Below are positions 6,311-12,553 of a stretch of 12,553 nucleotides of DNA, one piece after another. The stretch's first letter is position 1; each line of letters starts with the position of its first letter. Below the pieces are notes generated by a model that was not told the DNA's origin, did not search any database, and worked only from the letters and a program-made list of their open reading frames with translations. Location: NCBI GenBank assembly GCA_949045875.1, contig CARPYP010000041.1, positions 1-12,553 on the forward strand, in the 5' to 3' direction. Made by a program: the position numbers and the translations under genes. Origin of the DNA: an uncultured Clostridia bacterium (GTDB lineage: Bacteria; Bacillota; Clostridia; TANB77; CAG-508).

Positions 6311-8260
6311 ATGAAGCAAGAAATAAAAAAATCAAAATTTAAAGAATTTGGAAAGGTTAGTCCTAAAATAACACAAACATATGTAGGAGACCAAGAAAAT
6401 TTTAGAAGCTATATATTTTATGTTAAAGAGCAAAATGTTATTCTAAAAGAGAGAGTAAAAACTTTAAAAATAGCACAATTTATTGGAGTGTATTCTAAAT
6501 ATATAGAAAAAGAATTATATGAAGAAATAGAAAAACTTAAAGGAACAACAATGATGGTACATCAAGAAAGAAAATTAGGAGTAGTGACTGATAGAAAAAT
6601 ACATGCGTATAATGCTGGACATATAGGATACAATATAGCAAAAGGAATTTTTAAAGACGAAAATATAGCAAAAGGAATAGAATTAGCAACACGCATTCAT
6701 GATATTGGACAACCTGCTTTAGGTCATCTTGGAGAAAATACAGCTTCAAAAGTGTCATCTAGTAAGCAAGGAGGTCCACGTCCTCATAATGCAACTGGTG
6801 CCGTTCAAATTTTATATAGATGTGCAAGTAAAATACGAAGAGCAATAGGTAGTGGTATAGCAATGGAAATAATAACAGAAGAAGCAAATGCAAAAAATAT
6901 AAGTGTTCAAGATATATTAAATAGTTTAAAATCAAGAAATGAGACTAATTTAGAAAATAAAATTAAAAGTAGAGTAGAAGAATTAAAAGAACAAATAGAC
7001 GAAGCAATTAAGGTTTTATCTATGTCAGCAGGACGACATAATGGAGAAAGAGGTACTGCCAATATTTTACCAAATTATAAAATACAATTTAACGATTTTT
7101 ATGAAGTTTTAGGAAACTGTTTTATATATGAAGAAGCAGATAAAGAAATGCAATCTGCTAATATGATAGATGCAATAGTAAAAATATCTGACCAAATATC
7201 TTCTATTCCATATGATATGATAGATGGAAAAAAAGGTGGATTAACAATTGATATACCGACAAGCTATGCTGAACCAGTTTCACAAATTTTAGGAATAGAA
7301 AAACAAGAGGCGCTAGAAAGGTTAAAAGGAAATGACATTGAATTAAATGAATTAGTATTAGAAATACAAGAAAAATTAATAAAAAGTTTAGTAAAAAGTA
7401 GTAGTAAAGAGATAATAAAATTAGATTTAGAAGCAGCATTATATGGAAAGAAGGATAGGGAAACCGGAGAAACTAAGGTACAAGGACTTAGAATGCCTAC
7501 AAATTCGGAATATTTACCATATAATAGTACAGAAGAAGAAGTTAAAGTTTTACAAAATGCTTGGTATAAATGTACAGAGAAGTTAATTAATGAGATACTA
7601 CAACCAGAAAGGATGTTTTCAAGGCAACTAAATGCTATATTTAGAATGGAGCAAGATGATACTAGGAGAGGAAAATATGAAGAAGCTTTAATGGGACAGT
7701 ATGCAGGAAAAGAAGAATATAAAGACTTTATGAAATATATATTAAAAACTACACCTGAGGAATATCAATTTATAAAACAAAATTGTCACAAGTATGGAAT
7801 AAATTTACTTATAGAAAAGATAGAAAAAGCGAAAGAAAGATTTAAAAGTGAAAACGGAGAGTACATAACTAATATAGATGATGAAATAGAACAGGGAATA
7901 TATGATTATATGTATTCATCAGATAAAGGAATACCAAATCCAGTAAATGATAAAGGTTATACTGATGAGGAAATTGAAAAAATATATAGAGATATAAATA
8001 TTCTGAGATCTGTACAGGGAAAGAAAAAGTTACTATTACAAAGAGATGAAAGAATAGCAGCACAATTAGCATTAGGATATATAGAATCTACATTTAATGA
8101 TTCTAACTTTATAAACTTTTGCTTTCAAATAGGAGTAATATCTGAAGAAGAAGTAAAAGTTCTAAGAAAGCCATATGATCCAGTATCAAATTCTTATTTT
8201 ATAACAGATAGTATAGTAAATGCAAGAAAAGCATATGAAGAAGCAGTTTTAGAAATTTAA
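6311..8260 (+). CDS. Long HD-domain protein, dGTP triphosphohydrolase-like
   Basis: A 649-aa protein with the metal-binding signature of the dGTPase branch of HD phosphohydrolases: His104, His130-Asp131 in RIHDIGQPALGHLGENT, and Asp294 in KISDQISSIPYDMID, the usual place of the last ligand. His139 (GHLGE) matches the catalytic histidine of the family. The likely reaction is hydrolysis of dGTP, or dNTPs, to deoxynucleoside and triphosphate, in the cytoplasm. The stretch between the HD pair and Asp294 is long and contains a charged helix (about 205-235). About 350 residues follow Asp294, so the protein is longer than the usual 400-500 aa bacterial dGTPase. The C-terminal part is charged and helical, with no motif I recognise. 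AAGGA about 12 bases ahead is the ribosome site. It has its own promoter. Substrate specificity cannot be read from sequence, and antiphage dNTP depletion is one possible role for such enzymes. Confidence 0.8.
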   Translation: MKQEIKKSKFKEFGKVSPKITQTYVGDQENFRSYIFYVKEQNVILKERVKTLKIAQFIGVYSKYIEKELYEEIEKLKGTTMMVHQERKLGVVTDRKIHAYNAGHIGYNIAKGIFKDENIAKGIELATRIHDIGQPALGHLGENTASKVSSSKQGGPRPHNATGAVQILYRCASKIRRAIGSGIAMEIITEEANAKNISVQDILNSLKSRNETNLENKIKSRVEELKEQIDEAIKVLSMSAGRHNGERGTANILPNYKIQFNDFYEVLGNCFIYEEADKEMQSANMIDAIVKISDQISSIPYDMIDGKKGGLTIDIPTSYAEPVSQILGIEKQEALERLKGNDIELNELVLEIQEKLIKSLVKSSSKEIIKLDLEAALYGKKDRETGETKVQGLRMPTNSEYLPYNSTEEEVKVLQNAWYKCTEKLINEILQPERMFSRQLNAIFRMEQDDTRRGKYEEALMGQYAGKEEYKDFMKYILKTTPEEYQFIKQNCHKYGINLLIEKIEKAKERFKSENGEYITNIDDEIEQGIYDYMYSSDKGIPNPVNDKGYTDEEIEKIYRDINILRSVQGKKKLLLQRDERIAAQLALGYIESTFNDSNFINFCFQIGVISEEEVKVLRKPYDPVSNSYFITDSIVNARKAYEEAVLEI

Positions 8261-8278
8261 AAAAGCATATAAAAATAC

Positions 8279-8307
8279 TTGCGTTTTAAATATTTTTGTT
8301 GTATACT
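8279..8307 (+). promoter_or_regulatory. Promoter of rpsO
   Basis: TTGCGT (8279-8284), 17 bases, TATACT (8302-8307). Transcription would start near 8314, just before the structured leader of rpsO. The -35 box lies only 19 bases after the stop of the preceding gene, so rpsO has an independent promoter. Confidence 0.65.
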
Positions 8308-8325
8308 AAGAAAGTATAAGAATTA

Positions 8326-8373
8326 CCTTACTCTTGGAAAAAGGCGAAAGCACCACTTTTTCTATGAATAAGG
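8326..8373 (+). promoter_or_regulatory. Structured rpsO leader RNA, likely S15 autoregulatory site
   Basis: Three nested stems can be drawn: CCTTA (8326-8330) with TAAGG (8369-8373); GAAAAAG (8337-8343) with CTTTTTC (8356-8362); and a GC/GC pair closing a GAAA loop (8344-8351). The fold ends 14 bases before the ribosome site AGGAGGTG. S15 is known to repress its own mRNA through leader structures that differ between bacterial groups. That this leader binds S15 is inference from position and shape. Confidence 0.5.
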
Positions 8374-8402
8374 CGGATATAAAAAATAGGAGGTGTAATT
8401 AA

Positions 8403-8666
8403 ATGACAGTAGAAAGAAAGCAAGAAATCATTAATACTTATAGAAGAGATGAAAAAGACACAGGTTCTTCTGAAGTACAAATAGCTCTTTTAACAGAAAG
8501 AATAAAAGAATTAACAGAACATTTAAAAGTTCACAAAAAAGATAATCACTCTAGACGTGGGTTATTAAAAATGGTTGGTAAAAGAAGAAATTTACTTAAC
8601 TATTTAGAAAAAAATGATGTCGAAAAATACAGAGAAATAGTTGAAAAATTAAATTTAAGAAGATAA
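8403..8666 (+). CDS. rpsO: 30S ribosomal protein bS15 (uS15)
   Basis: An 87-aa primary-binding protein of the 30S subunit that contacts helices of 16S rRNA in the central domain and helps recruit S6 and S18; it also takes part in an intersubunit bridge. The family signature is clear: DTGSSEVQIALLTERI, HLKVHKKDNHSRRGLL and KRRNLLNYL, with the usual four-helix length of 88-89 residues. AGGAGGTG (8388-8395) lies seven bases before the ATG. It is followed by pnp, the classic bacterial order. A structured leader precedes it and hairpins follow it; the first of these overlaps the stop codon. Confidence 0.98.
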   Translation: MTVERKQEIINTYRRDEKDTGSSEVQIALLTERIKELTEHLKVHKKDNHSRRGLLKMVGKRRNLLNYLEKNDVEKYREIVEKLNLRR

Positions 8667-8755
8667 TCATTAGATGTTATTTAAACGTCAATGATTACAA
8701 GGAATAGTATTCCTAAAGTATATTATGGACGTTTGAGAAATATGTCAAACGTCCA
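8664..8755 (+). promoter_or_regulatory. Hairpin cluster in rpsO-pnp gap with competing pairings
   Basis: Three inverted repeats follow rpsO: TAATCATT/AATGATTA (8664-8671, 8690-8697), starting on the rpsO stop codon; GGAATA/TATTCC (8701-8713, which leaves too small a loop unless opened); and an 11-bp stem TGGACGTTTGA/TCAAACGTCCA (8726-8736, 8745-8755). AAACGTC occurs twice (8683-8689 and 8747-8753), and both copies can pair with GACGTTT at 8728-8734, so two folds compete. The last stem has no T-run, so it is unlikely to be a simple terminator. It may act in mRNA processing or stability. Confidence 0.5.
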
Positions 8756-8783
8756 AAAATGTATTAATTAACATAGATTAGAA

Positions 8784-8849
8784 GTAGCTTGGATAATATT
8801 TTAATAAAAGTACAAAATATATAATAAATTAAAATATTATCGAAGTTAC
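8784..8849 (+). promoter_or_regulatory. Long hairpin in the pnp leader, candidate RNase III site
   Basis: Arms 8784-8805 and 8828-8849 pair over 22 positions with one G-G mismatch and one G-U pair. The inner 14 bp (GATAATATTTTAAT and its complement) are perfect, around a 22-base loop. It ends about 28 bases before the pnp ribosome site. In Escherichia coli, a long leader hairpin of pnp is cut by RNase III and allows PNPase to repress its own synthesis. A similar role here is inference, because the sequence itself is not shared. Confidence 0.5.
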
Positions 8850-8889
8850 GAACTAATTTATGTAACAAAAAGAAAAGAGGTAAAAATAT

Positions 8890-11004
8890 ATGTTTAAAAC
8901 TTTTGAAACAGAATTAGCAGGAAGAAAATTAATAATTGAGAGTGGTAAAACTTCAGAACTTGCCAATGGTAATGTTTGGGTAAGATATGGAGAAACAGTT
9001 GTAATGGTAAATGTTACAGCATCTAAAGAACCAAAGGAGGGAATTGATTTTTTCCCATTATCAGTAGATTATGAAGAAAAATTATATGCAGCAGGAAAAA
9101 TACCAGGGAGTTTTACAAAAAGAGAAGGAAAACCAGCCGATAAAGCTATACTTACATCAAGAGCTATAGATAGACCATTAAGACCATTATTTCCAAAAGA
9201 CTTTAGAAATGACGTGTGTGTAGTAGCAACAGTATTATCAGTAGAACCAGATAACTCTCCAGAGGTTGCAGCAATGATAGGAGCATCAGCTGCGCTATCA
9301 ATATCAGACATACCATTTGGTGGACCAACAGCAGCTGTAAATGTTGGATACGTAGATGGACAAATTGTAATAAATCCAACTTTAGAACAAAGAGAAAAAA
9401 CAGAATTAACATTAACTGTTGCAGGAACAGTAGATAAAATTGCAATGATTGAAGCAGGAGCAAATGAAATTCCAGACAATATTATGTTAGAAGCTATAAA
9501 AACAGCACATGATGAAATAAAAAAACTATGTGAATTTATATCAACAATAAAAGCAGAAATAGGAAAACCAAAATTTGAATATAAATCTTTTGAAGTAGAT
9601 CATGATTTATTTGATAAGATTGCAGAAAAATATGAGCAAAGAATGTATAATGATGTACAAGAAGTAGATAAAACTGTAAGAGATGAAAATGTAGACAAAA
9701 TAAAAGAAGAAGTTATGGAATATTTAATAAGTGAGCTAGGAGAAGAAGCAGTAGAAGAGAGAAAACAAGAAATAGGGGAAATACTTTATAAACTAGAGAA
9801 AAAATGTGTAAGAAAAATGATTTTAGAAGAGCATAAACGTCCAGATGGAAGAAAATTAGATGAAATAAGACCATTATCATGTGAAGTAGGACTATTACCA
9901 AGAGTGCATGGTAGTGCAATATTCACAAGAGGACAAACACAAGTATTATCAATAGCGACATTAGGAATGGTAAGTGAAGAACAGATATTAGATGGATTAG
10001 ATGAACAAACGTCAAAGAGATATATACATCAATATAATTTTCCAGGATATAGTGTTGGCGAAGCAAAAACATCTCGTGGGCCAGGTAGACGTGAAGTAGG
10101 ACATGGTGCACTTGCAGAAAAAGCATTAGTACCAGTTATACCAACAGTAGAAGAATTCCCATACACAATAAGAGTAGTATCAGAAGTATTAAGTTCAAAT
10201 GGTTCAACATCACAAGCAAGTATTTGCGGAAGTACATTAGCATTAATGGATGCAGGAGTTCCAATCAAAACACCTGTTGCAGGAATTTCAACAGGACTTG
10301 TAACAGACGAAAATGATCCTAACAGATATGTAATGTTAACAGATATTCAAGGATTAGAAGACTTCTTTGGAGATATGGACTTTAAAGTAGGAGGAACACA
10401 CAAAGGTATAACAGCAATTCAAGTTGATATAAAAATTGATGGATTATCATATGATATAATAGCACAAGCCTTTGAGAGAACTAGAAATGCAAGAATGTAT
10501 ATTTTAGATGAAATCATGGCACCACAAATTGCAAAACCAAGAGAAGAAATTTCTAAGTATGCACCAAAAATAATAAATACAAAAATTAAAGTAGAAAAAA
10601 TCAAAGATGTTATAGGACCTGGTGGAAAAATGATTAATAAAATAATTTCTGAAACAGGTGTAAAAATGGATATTGAGGAAGATGGAAATGTATTTATATA
10701 TGCAACAAATCCACAAGATGGAAATAAGGCATTAGAAATTGTAAAAGAAATTGTAAAAGAAATTGAAGTAGATGGAATATATGAAGGAATAGTTACAAAG
10801 ATAACAGCATTTGGAGCATTTGTTGATGTAGGAGCAGGAAAAGAAGGATTGCTTCATATTTCAAAAATCTCAAAACAAAGGGTAGCAAAAATTGAAGATG
10901 TATTAAAAGTAGGAGACAAAATAAAAGTCAGAGTATATGAAATAGATGAACAAGGAAGAATAAACCTAACACATAAAGAATTTGAAGAAAACAAAGAAGA
11001 TTAA
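8890..11004 (+). CDS. pnp: Polyribonucleotide nucleotidyltransferase (PNPase)
   Basis: A phosphate-dependent 3'-to-5' exoribonuclease that degrades mRNA and can add tails in the reverse reaction; it forms a ring-shaped trimer. At 704 aa it is full length. In order: a first RNase PH domain (about 10-145), the helical linker domain (about 235-315), a second, catalytic RNase PH domain (about 320-550) with GSTSQASICGS and EDFFGDMDFK supplying the phosphate-binding and acidic catalytic residues, a KH domain with the GPGG loop (about 553-615) and an S1 domain (about 622-695) containing GIVTKITAFGAFVDV. AGAGG about 10 bases ahead of the ATG is the ribosome site. It lies 223 bases after rpsO, probably read from the rpsO promoter, though an internal one is possible. 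The long leader hairpin suggests post-transcriptional control. No terminator is obvious after it. Confidence 0.98.
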   Translation: MFKTFETELAGRKLIIESGKTSELANGNVWVRYGETVVMVNVTASKEPKEGIDFFPLSVDYEEKLYAAGKIPGSFTKREGKPADKAILTSRAIDRPLRPLFPKDFRNDVCVVATVLSVEPDNSPEVAAMIGASAALSISDIPFGGPTAAVNVGYVDGQIVINPTLEQREKTELTLTVAGTVDKIAMIEAGANEIPDNIMLEAIKTAHDEIKKLCEFISTIKAEIGKPKFEYKSFEVDHDLFDKIAEKYEQRMYNDVQEVDKTVRDENVDKIKEEVMEYLISELGEEAVEERKQEIGEILYKLEKKCVRKMILEEHKRPDGRKLDEIRPLSCEVGLLPRVHGSAIFTRGQTQVLSIATLGMVSEEQILDGLDEQTSKRYIHQYNFPGYSVGEAKTSRGPGRREVGHGALAEKALVPVIPTVEEFPYTIRVVSEVLSSNGSTSQASICGSTLALMDAGVPIKTPVAGISTGLVTDENDPNRYVMLTDIQGLEDFFGDMDFKVGGTHKGITAIQVDIKIDGLSYDIIAQAFERTRNARMYILDEIMAPQIAKPREEISKYAPKIINTKIKVEKIKDVIGPGGKMINKIISETGVKMDIEEDGNVFIYATNPQDGNKALEIVKEIVKEIEVDGIYEGIVTKITAFGAFVDVGAGKEGLLHISKISKQRVAKIEDVLKVGDKIKVRVYEIDEQGRINLTHKEFEENKED

Positions 11005-11058
11005 AAATTATATTATTTTCAAAATCTGACAAAAAATAAAGAATATTTAAAGAAAAAC

Positions 11059-11088
11059 TTGCCAAGAATAAAATAAAAGTAGTATAAT
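11059..11088 (+). promoter_or_regulatory. Promoter of the glycosyltransferase gene
   Basis: TTGCCA (11059-11064), an 18-base spacer and TATAAT (11083-11088). The start would be near 11095, giving a leader of about 100 bases. That leader contains only a weak AATTAA/TTAATT inverted repeat around AAGCTT, and no riboswitch that I recognise. Confidence 0.65.
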
Positions 11089-11195
11089 ATATAAGGATAT
11101 AAAATAAATTAAAATAAAGTGTGAAAATTAGAGCAATAAATTAAGCTTTAATTATAGCAAAAGAAATAACTATTATAAATAGAAGGAGAGAAAAG

Positions 11196-12428
11196 ATGAT
11201 ATATTTATATGTATTGCAACAAGCATTAGTGTGGATTATTACAATATTTTGGTTATATCAATTATTAATTAGTTTATGTTCTTTAGTAAAACTTAAAGAT
11301 AAACCTTTACTAGAAGAAAGAGAAAATAGATTTATGGCAATAATTCCTGCTCATAATGAAGAAATGGTTGTAGGAAATTTAATAGAAAGTTTAAAAAATC
11401 AAAATTATCCAAAAGATAAATATGATATATATGTAATAGCTGATAATTGTACAGACATGACAAAGAAAATTGCAGAATCTGCTGGTGCAATAGTATATGA
11501 AAGAAGATCACCAATGGAAGAAAGAACAAAAGGGCATGCATTACAATGGTTTTTGAGAAAAAAAATAGCAGAAAATGCACCTTATGATGCATTTTGTGTA
11601 TTTGATGCAGATAACATAGTAGATGAAAACTTTTTAGTAAGCATGAACAAAAAACTTTGTCAAGGAGAAGAGGTTGTTCAAGGATATAGAGATATAAAAA
11701 ATCCAACAGATAGTTGGGTATCAGCGGGATATGCAATATTTTATTGGATGATGAATAGATTTTATCATTTAGCTAGATACAATTTAGGTTTATCTCCATT
11801 AATAAATGGTACAGGATTTATGGTTAAATTTGATGTTGTAAAACCTGATGGGTGGGAAACAGAAACTTTAACAGAAGATATAGAATTTTCATTACAAAGA
11901 ATAATTGCAGGAAAAAAATTAGGATGGTCGACAGATGCTATTGTATATGATGAACAACCAGTAGAATTCAAACAAAGTTGGTCACAAAGGTCTAGATGGA
12001 CTGTTGGACATATACAATGTATGGGAATTTATACAAAACAATTAGCATTAGCAGTAAAAGAAAAGAAAACTGCAATGAACTTTGATGGATTATTGTATAT
12101 AGTTGGAAGTATACCAATGTTTATAATAACGTTATTATTACTTTCATTAAACTTTATATTATATATTACAAATAACTTTACAAGAGCTGAATTAATTGAA
12201 AATTATGCTAGATACCTTATTCCAACATTTTTATTACCAATAGGAACAGCATTAATAATAATGATATTAGATAAAAAGCCTATAAGACCAATGCTAAAAG
12301 GATTATTGTGTTATCCGTTATTTTTAGGTTCATGGTTATTAATAAATTTCAAATGTTTATTTAAAAGAGAAACAAAATGGGAAAAAATTGAACATGTAAG
12401 AGACATAAAAATACATGAAGTAATATAA
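11196..12428 (+). CDS. Membrane-bound processive family 2 glycosyltransferase
   Basis: A 410-aa GT-A fold enzyme that should use a UDP-sugar to build a polysaccharide at the membrane. One N-terminal membrane helix (about 5-30) is followed by the catalytic domain: PAHNEE (51-56), DNCTD (83-87), the metal-binding DAD (137-139), TED (226-228, the catalytic base) and QRSRW (264-268). The last is the QxxRW motif of processive synthases such as IcaA/PgaC, hyaluronan and cellulose synthases. Three more helices follow (about 300-325, 341-358 and 370-390), with a short basic tail. Length and topology are closest to poly-N-acetylglucosamine-type or YdaM-like exopolysaccharide enzymes, but the sugar cannot be told. 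AGAAGGAGAG lies just before the ATG. No deacetylase or export genes are nearby, so it is a lone gene with its own promoter. Its downstream hairpin abuts a putative intron. Confidence 0.9.
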   Translation: MIYLYVLQQALVWIITIFWLYQLLISLCSLVKLKDKPLLEERENRFMAIIPAHNEEMVVGNLIESLKNQNYPKDKYDIYVIADNCTDMTKKIAESAGAIVYERRSPMEERTKGHALQWFLRKKIAENAPYDAFCVFDADNIVDENFLVSMNKKLCQGEEVVQGYRDIKNPTDSWVSAGYAIFYWMMNRFYHLARYNLGLSPLINGTGFMVKFDVVKPDGWETETLTEDIEFSLQRIIAGKKLGWSTDAIVYDEQPVEFKQSWSQRSRWTVGHIQCMGIYTKQLALAVKEKKTAMNFDGLLYIVGSIPMFIITLLLLSLNFILYITNNFTRAELIENYARYLIPTFLLPIGTALIIMILDKKPIRPMLKGLLCYPLFLGSWLLINFKCLFKRETKWEKIEHVRDIKIHEVI

Positions 12429-12469
12429 AATATATAGGGTAAATGTAGTAATTTAAGTTTAGGCGCTAG

Positions 12470-12500
12470 ATATACCTCCAGTTATACTGGAGGATATATT
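12470..12500 (+). terminator. Terminator-like hairpin after the glycosyltransferase gene
   Basis: CCTCCAGT (12475-12482) pairs perfectly with ACTGGAGG (12486-12493) around a TAT loop. ATATA and TATAT extend the stem by five pairs past one bulged A. The sequence after it is AT-rich but not a pure T-run. It stands 41 bases after the stop, and a putative group II intron begins 12 bases beyond the stem base. Confidence 0.65.
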
Positions 12501-12511
12501 TATATAATAGG

Positions 12512-12553
12512 GTGCGACCGTGTAGGTTGTATAATTTAACTGGTGGAAATCCA
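12512..12553 (+). mobile_element. Putative 5' end of a group II (IIC-type) intron, cut by the window edge
   Basis: The sequence starts GTGCG, the conserved first five bases of group II introns. It then shows CC-GTGTA-GG and, 14 bases later, CTGGTGGAAATCCA, where a short stem closes on a GTGGAAAT-like loop. From memory this follows the start of the Oceanobacillus iheyensis IIC intron: GTGTG, CC/GG stem, then GGGTGAGAGTCCC. IIC introns are known to insert just downstream of terminator hairpins in the same orientation, which is what is seen here. Only 42 bases are available, so no reverse transcriptase, domain V or exon-binding site can be seen. It could also be another structured RNA. Confidence 0.6.

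Noticed and set aside
8768..8797. Internal pnp promoter TTAACA-18-GATAAT
   Set aside because: Both boxes are imperfect, the spacing is long, and it overlaps the left arm of the leader hairpin; too weak to call.
9069..9479. Minus-strand 136-codon frame inside pnp
   Set aside because: A shadow of the highly conserved pnp frame, with no ribosome site or promoter.
11332..11736. Minus-strand 134-codon frame inside the glycosyltransferase gene
   Set aside because: Low-complexity Leu/Phe/His translation typical of the reverse strand of AT-rich coding DNA.

Overview
The window is strongly AT-rich and has Gram-positive expression signals: near-consensus sigma-A promoters and purine-rich ribosome binding sites 7-12 bases ahead of the starts. 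Nearly every gene stops with TAA. Recognisable proteins (CoaD, bS15, PNPase, an exporter half, a degenerate sortase-signal surface protein) fit a low-GC Firmicute, most likely an anaerobic, possibly gut-associated, Clostridia-like bacterium. I cannot name a species from the sequence.

Layout. 60-1517: a minus-strand gene for a secreted, probably wall-anchored von Willebrand A (vWA) protein, with its own promoter and terminator. 1447-1758: a 312-base divergent gap holding two back-to-back promoters and, between them, a block of two hairpins that is GC-richer than its surroundings. 1759-3124: a two-gene plus-strand operon of unknown function (48-aa and 399-aa coiled-coil proteins), closed by a bidirectional terminator. 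3230-4332: a minus-strand operon coaE-coaD, overlapping by 26 bases, for the last two steps of coenzyme A synthesis. 4414-6115: an ABC exporter half broken by a one-base insertion at about 5686. It carries the altered catalytic residues of the degenerate half of heterodimeric exporters, and no partner gene is present. 6193-8260: a long HD-domain protein of the dGTPase type. 8279-11004: rpsO and pnp, the classic S15/PNPase pair, with structured RNA in front of rpsO and in the rpsO-pnp gap. 11059-12428: a membrane-bound family 2 glycosyltransferase of the processive type. 12470-12553: a terminator-like hairpin followed by what looks like the 5' end of a group II (IIC-type) intron running off the window.

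Most of the window is housekeeping: coenzyme A, nucleotide pool, ribosome and RNA turnover. The accessory or unexplained parts are the coiled-coil operon, the hairpin pair at 1560-1648, the decaying exporter half and the intron edge. I see no tRNA, rRNA or CRISPR array. Apart from the 312-base divergent gap, no stretch over 300 bases lacks a gene.
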